DNA of 64,000 nucleotides from Anagrus nilaparvatae (taxonomy: Eukaryota > Arthropoda > Insecta > Hymenoptera > Mymaridae). Positions 36,880-46,688 of the stretch are shown one piece after another (the first letter of the stretch is position 1; every line of letters starts with the position of its first letter). The stretch covers positions 2,666,001 to 2,730,000 of the forward strand of contig JAKSXM010000269.1 of assembly GCA_022575985.1 (NCBI GenBank), in the 5' to 3' direction. Position numbers and translations under genes: made by a program. Under the pieces are notes generated by a model. The model was not told the DNA's origin. It saw nothing but the letters and a program-made list of their open reading frames with translations, and searched no databases.

Positions 36880-38440
36880 AAAAATATAATTTGCCGAAAA
36901 AAGAGTCTAAAAGTATTCCAATATGGCGTATCCAAAAACTCTAAAAACACCCGAAAATCAATTTTCTGCATTATATTTTGGTTTTCAAGATCAATGAAAG
37001 CGAATTTGAGATGCAAATTTTCATAATTTAACTTTGCAAATATTTTTCGGTATTCCAATATTTTTGACCCAAAAATTTCAATAACACCCGAAAATCAATT
37101 TTTTGCATTAGAATAGGATTTTTAAGATAAGTAAAAACGAATTTGAGATGCAAATTTACATATTATGACCTCGCAAATATTTTTCGGTTTTCCAATATGG
37201 CGGACTCGAAAATCTATTCTCTTCAGTAGATGCGGGTTTTTAAGCTCATTAAAAAAAAATTTGAGATGTAATTTTTCATAATTTGATCTTGCAAATATTT
37301 TTCGGTTTTCCAATATGGCATATCCGAAAACACTAAAAATACCAGAAAATAAATTTTCTGCATTAGATTTGGGTTTTCAAGATAAATGAAAACGAATTTA
37401 AGATGTAAATTTTCATAATTTGACCGTGCAAATTTATTTCGGTTTTCCAATATTTTTGACCCGAAAATCAATTTTTTGCATTAGATTTGGGTTTTCAAGA
37501 TAAATAAAAACTAATTTGTTTTCATATTATGACCTCGCAAATATTTTTCGGTTTTCTAATATGGCGGACCCGAAAATTTCAAAAACACCCGAAAATCAAT
37601 TTTCTGAATTAGATGTGGGTTTTTAAGCTCATTAAAAACGAATTTGAGATGCAATTTTTTATAATTTAATCTTGCAAATATTATTCGGTTTTCCAATATG
37701 GCAGACCCTAAAATTGATGTTTGGGTGTATTTGAAGTTTTCCAGTCTACCATATTGGAAAACCGAAATAAATTTGTACGGTCAAATTATGAAAATTTACA
37801 TCTCAAATTCGTTTTCATTGATCTTGAAAACCCAAATCTAATGCAGAAAATTTATTTTCGGGTGTTTTTGAAATTTTCGGGTCCACCATATTGGAATACC
37901 GTAAAATATTTGCAAGGTTAAATTATGAAAATTTGCATCTCAAATTAGTTTTCATTGATCTTGAAAACCAAAATATAATCCAGAAAATTGATTTTCGGGT
38001 GTTTTTGAAATCTTCGAGTCCACCATATTGGAAAACCGAAATAGTATATTACGATCCATGGCCAGAAAAATAAAGAATGGCCCAAATAATACGTAAATTA
38101 CCTTCCGAGGCGAAGCCGAAGATTTTTCTGCATCTGTGGCGAGAAAACACGGCTTTGCCGGACGCGCAGCGGCCGGGAAATACGTGCTTTCTGGCCGCTG
38201 ACCAGAAAAATATTTGGGAGGTCATAATATGAAAATTTACATCTAAATTAGTTTTTATTTATCTTGAAAATCCGGTCCGCTATTGGAAAACCGAAATAAA
38301 TTTGCACAGTCAAATTATGAAAATTTAAATCTCAAATTCGTTTTCATTGATTTTGAAAACCCAAATCTAATGCAGAAAATTAATTTTCGGGTGTTTTTAG
38401 AGTTGTCGGAAACGCCATATTGGAAAACTTTTAGACCCTT
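36880..38440. repeat. FB4 tandem units
   Basis: Plus-strand cores near 36914, 37049, 37190, 37307, 37446, 37556 and 37693; minus-strand cores near 37746, 37886, 38022, 38282 and 38416. The unit contains GCAAATATTTTTCGGTTTTCC and a GAAAATCAATTTTCTGCATT block. Confidence 0.85.
38042..38207. other. GC-rich insert in FB4
   Basis: About 166 bp, much richer in GC than everything around (GGCGAAGCCGAAG, GGACGCGCAGCGGCCGGG). It interrupts a unit that is continuous in other copies. Ends carry GGCCAGAAAAATA and TTTCTGGCCGCTGACCAGAAA, so it may be a small TIR element. Confidence 0.6.
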
Positions 38441-38601
38441 TTTTCGGAAAATAATATTTTTAATTAATAATACCTTCCTGAGTATTATCTAGACTTCTGG
38501 AGGACTATATTTCGGTTTCCCGTCCATATTTATTAAAACTAAGTGTTTTTCTATTTTATGCACAAAATTTCGCGATTTTGTGCACAACGCTTGCACAGGA
38601 T

Positions 38602-38740
38602 TTTTCGATACGGGAGATAATAGGTTATTTCAATTTTGTAAAAAGGAATTTTATTACAGATTTAAAACAAGAAAATTGATATTCAAAAATAAAACTTACT
38701 AAATTTCTTTATTTTTAAATATAAATTAAGAATATATCTT
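38602..38740. other. Spacer, no gene
   Basis: AT-rich; the first bases (CGATACGGG) still match the FB4-related copy near 39860. Confidence 0.4.
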
Positions 38741-39647
38741 CCCTGCCAAAAGTATAAATATTCTATACAGTATAGTCTCGAAAATATACTTAAGAACATG
38801 CTTGAGAATATACTTGAACATATAATTTGAGAATGTAGAATATGCTTGAGCATATATTTGAGAATGTACTATTATTGTCCAAATAAGAATATTCTCAAGA
38901 ATATCCTAATCATTCTAATATATAATATTATTTTTCATTTTAGAACTTATTTGCACATGTAATCAAAAATTAAATTTCAATAATTTATATTATACATTAA
39001 ATTTTTTAATTTACTTATAAGTATAATTTAATTAAAAAATTATAAATAATTTTTAATAAATTTGATTTTCAATGAAAATCATAGCAAAAATACAAAACCG
39101 AACAAGTCGATTTTGTAATATAATAAGTATTTGACAAGTTCTTATATGCAGTTGGAAAATCATTTTATTTATGACTTTGAAAAAAGCCATCTACTTTAGA
39201 CAAAATGAACTAATTAAGATGATTAATATTTTCCAACTGCATATAAGAACTTGTCAAATACTTATTATATTACAAAATCGACTTGTTCGGTTTTGTATTT
39301 TTGCTATGATTTTCATTGAAAATCAAATTTATTAAATAATTTATTTATAATTTTTTAATTAAATTATACTTATAAGTAAATTAAAAAATTTAATGTATAA
39401 TATAAATTATTGAAATTTAATTTTTGATTACATGTGCAAATAAGTTCTAAAATGAAAAATAATATTATATATTAGAATGATTAGGATATTCTTGAGAATA
39501 TTCTTATTTGGACAATAATAGTACATTCTCAAATATATGCTCAAGCATATTCTACATTCTCAAATTATATGCTCAAGCATATTCTCAAGCATGTTCTTAA
39601 GTATATTTTCGAGACTATACTGTAGAATATTTATACTTTTGGCAGGG
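38741..39647. mobile_element. 907-bp near-perfect palindromic element
   Basis: Ends CCCTGCCAAAAGTATAAATA / TATTTATACTTTTGGCAGGG. Arms of ~420 bp are almost identical inverted copies around a 65-bp loop (about 39163-39227), with repeated CTTGAGAATATACTTGA-like motifs near both ends. TT flanks both sides. No coding capacity. Confidence 0.85.
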
Positions 39648-39953
39648 TTGTTTTGAAACAAGAAATTAGATTCGTTTCTATTTTTTTAAAAATATTTAAA
39701 ATAATTTTGTTATGAAATGCTGCCATAATTAGTTTTCTAGAAAAAATAATATTAATATAAGATTTTAAAAATATCAATTAACTCTATCGAAGAAATGCAC
39801 CCTGGTGAAAAGATAGCGCTAAATCAGCGTTTATTCTCAACGCTAAATAATCGATAACCCGTATCGAAAAATCCTGTGCAAGCGTTGTGCACAAGCTTGC
39901 GCACAAAATTTCGCGATTTTGTGCACAAAATATAAAAATCTTAGGCTGCTTAC
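39648..39953. other. Spacer and FB4-end copy
   Basis: 39840-39953 repeats the FB4 end (CGTATCGAAAAATCCTGTGC, GTGCACAA palindromes) and supplies the target for the next element. Confidence 0.5.
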
Positions 39954-40089
39954 ACTCGCAAGTGAATTTGTAAACTGAATTTGTAAAATGAATTTGCAAT
40001 GGCGCGTTAATTTAAAATTTAAATAAACCTAAAAACTAAAATTAGTGAAGTTTAAATTAATAATTAAATTATATAATTTAAATTAATAA

Positions 40090-41043
40090 CTGCATAACTG
40101 GTACAGGAAACCTATTTCTTCTCTTAGATATGTAAATTTCAGATCTGGACACACCAAACATCAAAAAATTGGTATCATATATTGTTTAGTTGACAAAGCC
40201 ATCCTTCTTTCTAATGATATTTTTCATGAAAATAATCTTAAAATTGTTAAAGAAATTTTAATTAATAATGAGTATCCTGAAAAATTTATTGATTATTATG
40301 TACAAAAGAGGTTGGATACGTTAAATTACAGGAAGGTTAACAATGTAACTAACAATAATGATGTTATTGACATACAAATAAGATCAATAAATATGAGGAA
40401 ACCAAAATTACGTGTTCCTTATGTTGAAGGTTTTTATGACAGCGTAAATGAATGTTGCAAAAGACATAACATATTAGCCATACCAATGATTGTTAATAAT
40501 TTGGGTGAAAATAATATTATCATAAAAGCAAAGGACAGAATACCCAAAGAAAGACAGGTTGGTGTTGTGTATAAAATTGATTGTACAGAATGCCCAGCCA
40601 CATATATTGGTGAAACCAAGAGGGAAGTTGGTATCAGATTAAATGAGCACAAGTCACCTATAGATGCTTTAATAAAAGAAGAAGAAAAAAGAAGAAAAGG
40701 AATTAATCAGCCACGTAAGAGACCACAAAGACGCACTGTAACTGAAAATACCTTTAATTATTGTGAAATCAATAATGATAAAACAAGTCAAAAAAATATT
40801 GATGATGATCCTGTTGTATTAAAACATTACAAAGATACAAAACATAATTTTTCTTGGTCTAAGTTTAAATTATTAGATCATGAATCTAATTATCACAAGA
40901 GAAAAACCAGTGAGGTTCTACACATTAATATTTATGAGGACGCCATAAATGAGCAAGGGGATTCACAACAACTTTTTAAACCTTATTTGTCTAATATCCA
41001 CAAAATGAGAAAAAGCCTATCAAATAAATCATCCTTGATATAA
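40090..41043 (+). pseudogene. Penelope-like element: RT end and GIY-YIG endonuclease
   Basis: The open frame runs from 40090 (no proper start) to the stop at 41041-41043. It begins with WYRKPISSLRYVNF...HKQ-type sequence and LVDKAILLSNDIFHE, the thumb end of Penelope-like reverse transcriptases. A GIY-YIG endonuclease follows, with GVVYKIDCTECPATYIGET and IRLNEH, the cysteine pair inside the GIY-YIG core, then KHYKDTKHNFSWSKF. Penelope elements use this pair to copy RNA at a nicked site. The catalytic RT fingers and palm are missing, so this is 5'-truncated, but the remaining frame is intact. Confidence 0.85.
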
Positions 41044-41690
41044 ACAATGCGTCTACATTATCATAGAAGTTTATTATCATCGTAACTTAACATAAAGTTT
41101 GTGGTTATCTTTCCTGGTCATAGATGTCTATAGTTATATGATTTTACCATCATTATGATAATTTCACAGCTGACGGAATTAAATAATAATAACAATAACA
41201 AACAAAACATTGTAGTTATTTAAAAGCATAATAACGTATTGTTTTTCAATAGAGTTTTAATAATTTAATGTTATTTATATTACATTTTTTTAAATTAGTA
41301 ATTCCCATATTATCAATATGTACTATTCATTGTTTGTGCAATATTCACATTTTTACATTTTACTATACGTAGGTTAATTTTTATTTATTTTTTAATTATA
41401 TTTTGACTATACATGCATAATTAAATCTTTTTACAGTTATTGTTTCAATTATGTCACACATAGTTATTATGCATATCACAACGTTTTATGATATTTTTTA
41501 AAACAGTTTTGTCAATAACTATTCCATCTTGTAAGTTTTTTTGTTTGTAAAAAATTTCTATGTATATTTTTTGTTAACTAATGTCATATATTATTCCAGC
41601 CTTGAAAAAGATTACATTGTAATCGAAACGTTGGATTAATGTTTTTTAAAAATTAATAAACAACAAATTATGCTCGTAAAAGTCACGTTC
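41044..41690 (+). other. Penelope 3' UTR
   Basis: Non-coding tail of the Penelope fragment up to about 41690. Just outside, GAAGTTTAAATTAATAATT (40048) and its inverse (41693) bracket the fragment. Confidence 0.5.
41600..41634 (+). ncRNA. Degenerate hammerhead-like motif
   Basis: A GATTAC/GTAATC stem with GAAACG after it has the position and form of the hammerhead motif in Penelope 3' ends. The expected CUGANGA core reads CTTGAAAAAG, so activity is unlikely. Confidence 0.4.
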
Positions 41691-42020
41691 TAAATTATTA
41701 ATTTAAACTTCACTCCTTAATATCGAGCGATAAATAAAATTTGAATAATTATTCAAATAAATTATTAAAATTAGTGAAATTAATTAAATTTTTAAATAAT
41801 TATTGTTTGTTAAATAATATTATTTTATTTTTTATTCATTTTTACAATAAGTTCTTTAAAAATTTAATTATTTTCGCTAATTTCAGATTTTCGGGTTTAT
41901 ATAAAATTTGAATTTCGCGCAATTACAAATTCATTTTACAAATTCACTTGCGTGTGTAAGCAGCCTTAATTTTAATAAATATGGACGACAAATACAAATA
42001 AAGTTCCCAAGGGGTCCAGG

Positions 42021-43094
42021 TAATGTTCGCAATGGTATTCTATAACTCTAAAGAAGAAATATCATCAGAATTTGTTCCTCGATTTATTCGTGTTTTGATT
42101 GGTCGCGTCGATTTTATCATGGGCGTAAATTATATTTTTTATTGGGTGCTAACGGTATCGAATACAAGAAGTTCTCTGTCACATAAACTTTCGCGCGTTA
42201 TTTAATTTTTATTATTGTATATTTAATGATCTTTTAATATAATTATTTATTAATAAAATTTTGTATATTTTTCATTATAAATAAATATAAATAAGAAATA
42301 TAACAATCTTCTAAAAATTTCGTCTTCGATTTTATCTTAAAATCGATTCATTTTTGCTCTGCAGTACCTGTCGCGCGCTATATAAAAAATTTGTAAAATA
42401 ATTTTGAATATTAATTTTTTAATTTTAATTTATTATTATAAACTGTCAAAATAATTATAAATTTTAATAAAAAATGTTTAAACTATAATAAAACATTACA
42501 TATTGAAGCATTATACCCCGGGTATAAATATTATTGTAAAAGATACATATGAAAATAAAATAATTCAAATTCAATAATTTCCGCGCACTTTGCTAGAGCG
42601 CTATTATAATGTTATACGGACACGTGGGTCAGTTCTCTCCGTGGTCCGCGCCCCCATTATTTCCTAATCGCACTTACAAATTTATTCATTCTTCTGGTGG
42701 CGATCCTGAGAGCAGGACTCTCTCTCTCTACGTGGTGGTTATCCCCAGGTGGTGAGTAGTTTCAGTGGTGAATATACCCGGTGGACATCCCCGGTTTAAT
42801 ATAAGTGTCACGCAAACCTGGTGGTTATCCCCGGTGGAAAACCCCGGAGGCTTTAACCTGTCGGTCATCCACAGGTCTGTAAGTGTACATGAATGTTAAA
42901 TATCAGCAAATATCTAATTAAAATAAAGTGAACAATTAATATTAAATAAATAGAAACAATCTTGTAAATAATAAAAACAATAAGATATAGAATAAATTGA
43001 TAAATAGATTTAATAATAATATTAAAACGCAAAGTAGTTAAATCAAATGAATAAAAAGTATAAAATTTTCTTTATCATTAAAATCATTAATATG
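42021..43094. other. Intergenic, with GGTGGTTATCCCC repeats
   Basis: 42021-42630 is AT-rich with nothing coding. 42635-42880 is GC-richer and repeats CCTGGTGGTTATCCCCGGTGG-like blocks after a TGGTGGCGATCCTGAGAGC stretch; it may be the leader of an older LTR retroelement. The copia TSD ATATG ends at 43094. Confidence 0.4.
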
Positions 43095-43396
43095 TGTTAG
43101 AGTCATCGTTCTCCGCTCTCCTTCTCTCTCTCTCTTTCTGCTGGGCATTGGGCGCGATTGCAGGTCCCCGGCTCTATGCGACACCAGTCAGTCTGTCCTA
43201 GGCAGTTATATAATACGTATCACGTGTATTTTGTCGTGTCTTAAATTAATTACCTTTTGTAATAATTACTGTATAGATGTGTTAATATTGATGAGTACTA
43301 GATGAGTGTTTAATAAACTTTATCATTTAATTAATAAATAAGTGTTTTATACTTTATTAATAAAACCACACTCTGCTAACCTTTTATATCCTATCA
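43095..43396 (+). mobile_element. Copia 5' LTR
   Basis: Starts TGTTAGAG, ends CCTATCA. Includes a CTCTCTCTCTCTTTCTGCTGG pyrimidine stretch and AATAAA-type signals (for example AATAAACTTT) toward the 3' side. Confidence 0.92.
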
Positions 43397-43409
43397 GGTT
43401 ATGTGCAGC
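43397..43409 (+). promoter_or_regulatory. Copia primer binding site
   Basis: GGTTATGTGCAGC directly follows the LTR. It resembles the GGTTATGGGC site of copia elements, which is primed by a half of initiator tRNA-Met. Confidence 0.6.
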
Positions 43410-43641
43410 TCGCAAGCTTCCACTGTCGCGTGCGTGTGTGTTTTTTTTTTTTGTTAAGTGCTGTGAAATTAAAAATTAGGTGAGGACTTTTGAGTTTTTT
43501 TTCTAAAAATTTTGATGAGGACTTTTTTATTTTTTTGTGAAAAGTAAAAAAATAAACTGTGTTAAAAAAAATATATATTGAGCTGTGTGCATTGTTTTCC
43601 GTTAAATTTATTAAGCTGTGGTGTTTTTTTTTGAAGAGAAA

Positions 43642-43657
43642 ATGGCGGAAAATAATG
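43642..43657 (+). CDS. Copia gag, predicted coding exon 1
   Basis: ATG GCG GAA AAT AAT G then GTAAGTTTT: five codons (MAENN) and the first base of the sixth, ending in a consensus donor. It splices in phase to 45206. Confidence 0.5.
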
Positions 43658-44501
43658 GTAAGTTTTTTTTACAAAAATTACATGCAAATATGAGTGATGT
43701 GAAAAATGTAACAGACGCGATATATTTTTGACGCGTTATTTATTTATGAATATACATATATATAGCTGTGTACATAAAAGTCGATATCGATTAAGACGTG
43801 TAAAATAAAATTCGTTTTTTTTCTCGAAAGTGCAACGAAAATTGGAAAATGAAATTTTGCCGGTTTATTGTGCGGGCTGAGACAAAGAGTATATGCCGGC
43901 TTCATTTTTTTTCCGCCGGTTCGTAAATATACACGTAGTATATGCGAGTGTGTGTGTGATGAGAAAGCACATATAAACCGCGCATTTTTATTTTCTATAT
44001 TTTATCTTTCTCTCTCTAGTAAATCACATACATGCTATGTCGCGGACGCGCGCTTACATGTGTGGGATTTCTAGACGCTGTGAAATACTAAGAATTTAAA
44101 TTCGGAGAGAAATAAAAACTTTTGTATGAAAAGAAAAAAAATATGTATGTGCTTTTATTTAACCTTAGGTTATATACTGTATTTAACCTCTTATACGGAG
44201 GTCACCAACAGTTATTTGCACAAGCGGTCCAAACCGCATTTTTTGCTTTTATTCCCTCGGAAGTCGATATATATATTGAGATATATACCGCTTTTTCCTT
44301 TAATGGAAATAATTAGATAGGTTTGGAGACGTATGGACAAATTGTTGGTGAAACTGTGGGATTAGAAGGGATGTTTAGGATAGGTGGAACTTTAACAATC
44401 TTTTCAAACTTTATCTATTCATAGCCTTTACTAGGGTTTGGGATGGCCAAATGCGGTCCAAGGTCCGACTTTTTAATAGGAGCCATGCTGACAATTCCGT
44501 C

Positions 44502-44541
44502 TTTAAAGCGCAGAGTTGTTATTCACAACAATCGCTTTAAA
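44502..44541 (+). other. Hairpin in copia intron 1
   Basis: TTTAAAGCG pairs with CGCTTTAAA and, inside it, GTTGT with ACAAC. The surrounding 44430-44670 is GC-richer than the rest of the intron. Confidence 0.4.
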
Positions 44542-44714
44542 AGAGGCGCGAAAAACCTTGGAAAAACGCCCTCTATGCATGACATACGGAGGCAAGCAAA
44601 TGGCACTTTCCATTTCGTCTTGCCCCCTGCGACTCGGCAGCTAGCTCTACTCTCCCTTCTTAAAATAAATATTTAATTATATTAAATATTTATTTCCAGA
44701 AAAAAAAGTTGTCA

Positions 44715-44798
44715 CTGCTCTGTATGCGAACCCACTTCATAATATTTTGCTATATTACAAAGTGAGCACGTTACCTCTGCGCTACCGAGCCGGTTAAG
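44715..44798 (-). other. Degenerate tRNA-like sequence
   Basis: The minus strand has a good A box (TAGCGCAGAGG) with a perfect GCGC/GTGC D-stem and a CACTT/AAGTG stem, but a 22-base anticodon loop and a weak B box (GGTTCGCATAC). The acceptor does not pair. It is a tRNA-derived repeat within copia intron 1. Confidence 0.4.
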
Positions 44799-45205
44799 AA
44801 AAAAATAATAAAACGAATTTTTTTGTAAAAATTTTAAAATTTAGCGGATGCGAAAATTTAAAAAAAAAATTTTTTAAATGACGAGATAAATAATATAGCT
44901 ATATAAAGAAGAGAATAAAAGTGTAAATTTACCGGTAAACAGCTGAGAAATTTCTCGCGCGGAATTTTTCCGCTTATTAATAAAATTTTTAAAATTGCTG
45001 TATGTGTATGCGTGTGCATGTGTTCTGTTATGTGCTATACATATACAAGCATGAATGTTCCATTTTTTTTGTTATTCAATTTTTTTATTATTATTTAATA
45101 ATAAATAAATAAATGGAGTGTATGTACATAGAAAGATGAGAATTTATGTGTTATTTTTTAAATAAACATAAAATTATGATCGATTTTTTTTATGAAATAT
45201 TTCAG

Positions 45206-45349
45206 ATAGTCAAAAACTATCACTTATTTTACTATTCCACTATGAAAATTTGGGTTTGAGAGAGGCTCATCCCGAAGAGGATGTTACGGTCAGAGCAGAC
45301 GAGGATGTGATCCGTCTAGTTACGGAAAGCGGAAGAGAATATAAAATAG
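45206..45349 (+). CDS. Copia gag, predicted coding exon 2
   Basis: Acceptor TATTTCAG at 45205 and donor G|GTGTG at 45350. Read in phase with exon 1, the 144 bases give 48 stop-free residues (DSQKLSLILLFHYENLG..., ending ESGREYKI). It joins in phase to 46689. No known domain recognised. Confidence 0.5.
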
Positions 45350-45502
45350 GTGTGTGGTATATTTATTACCGTTTTTTTTGATAAATTTTTTTAAATTGAA
45401 TTGAGATTTTTTTTTTGTGACGTCAATTTTTTTTATAATTTAAAAAATAATAATAATTATGACCAAGTGGAATTAAAAAAAAAAAAATTAATTAACAAAT
45501 AT

Positions 45503-46455
45503 ATATGGGTGGTTTTCGCAGGAACGGTATACATAGTGTCCCCTCCATTTATATCCGAAACTAAAGCTCTTTTACACTTTTTTTTCTTCTAAAAAGTTCA
45601 TAAATAATATTTTTTTAAAGTCACAACCTACTATGCATATATTGGTAACTTAATAAAAAAATTTTCTGGAGCATATGTGTTCATATTGTCGCCACCGTCT
45701 GCTGTCCTTTTGCTTAACTGTAAACTTTGAGTATTAACAAACGGCTTAAAATTTGAAGTTAAATTTTTCTGTAGGATGCATATGACGTATTTAGGTCCCA
45801 AAAACTCAATTTTTTCAACGAAACAAATTTTCATGCAATCCTCTTAGCGTATCGTCGCATATAAGTCTGTCCCCCGGTTTTAGCTATTTTTAAGCTTCCC
45901 ATCTTTTATTGGAGCGCACTCTATATGTATGCACTTAAAAGCACTGTTGTATTTTTTTTTTTACTGAACTACTCATATATGAACCGTGGAAAACTTAAAA
46001 TTTTAAATATAAAAGCTTTAACTATGAAAATTAAACCTATTAAAATTTTAAAACGCTTTTACAAAAAAAAAATGTCGCCACCGTCCATGTCGTTTTCTCC
46101 AAGTGTATGTCATATATTACTTAATATATCTTGTTCAGTTATGTGTTTTGATGGAAAAATAAGATACCCAGAATTTGAGAAAATTTGATGGCTTCAATAC
46201 AAAGTTATTTCAATAATACATTCAAAATGTCGCAACCGTCCATGACGCCACCGTCTGCATAAATAAAAAAATCCCATAAGAATAACACGTAGAATTTATT
46301 TTTACATTTGTAGCAGTACCACTGAAAATTTTAGGTTTTTGGACATTGATAAACATTAAAATACAAAAAAAATTAAAAAAAAAATATAATTAGTGTTGTG
46401 CCGTAAACAATAAAAAAAAATATCGTTACAGTGAAAACCACCCATATATATAATT
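45503..46455 (+). mobile_element. 0.95 kb TIR element (GGGTGGTTTTC ends), uninterrupted copy
   Basis: Same family as 19501-24437 but without FB2. Ends ATATATGGGTGGTTTTC and GAAAACCACCCATATATA. It contains repeated GTCGCCACCGTC-like words (45680, 46075, 46215, 46245). Inserted in copia intron 2; no coding capacity. Confidence 0.85.
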
Positions 46456-46688
46456 TTTTTTATTCATGAATTTTTTTTAACTTTTCAACACTTTGCTGGT
46501 TTGCTGGTATATGAGGATTTATTGTGTTCATAAATTTTCTTTACTTGCAAGATTGATCTTCAATACATATTGTGTTCATATGTACGATAGATGAATCATT
46601 CCTAAAAAAAATCATACTTGTGTTCAGTAAATTAATTAGGAATATCGCTTATGCAAAAATACTTAAAAATTATGTTTCTCCTAACTAG

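Larger units (their letters stand above)
35433..38601. mobile_element. Foldback element FB4 with ATATGGCGG units
   Basis: Left arm (35433-35575 plus 36856-37700) and right arm (37715-38601) are inverted copies. The ends are rich in TTGTGCACAA palindromes. A third partial copy of the end is at 39840-39953 plus 41966-42020. Inside are ~110-140 bp units, each with TTTTCGGTTTTCCAATATGG. Confidence 0.8.
39954..41965. mobile_element. Harbinger-like TIR element, TSD TTA
   Basis: TIRs GGCTGCTTACACTCGCAAGT / ACTTGCGTGTGTAAGCAGCC, flanked by TTA (39951-39953, 41966-41968). The uninterrupted site (AACTTAGTTTTAATAAA) is seen in FB4 near 35506. A TTA duplication and a G-starting TIR fit PIF/Harbinger. 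The only coding matter inside is a Penelope fragment, so it is a non-autonomous element hit by a retroelement. Confidence 0.75.

Noticed and set aside
38042..38207. Bacterial (symbiont) DNA insertion
   Set aside because: GC-rich composition alone is not enough, no reading frame is present and the ends look like a small TIR element.
40312..41043. Stand-alone GIY-YIG host gene
   Set aside because: The frame is open upstream to 40090 with Penelope RT-type sequence, so it is the end of a retroelement.
44715..44798. Intron-containing tRNA-Tyr gene
   Set aside because: GTA lies in a plausible loop position, but there is no room for a variable loop and T-stem, the B box is off consensus and the acceptor does not pair.
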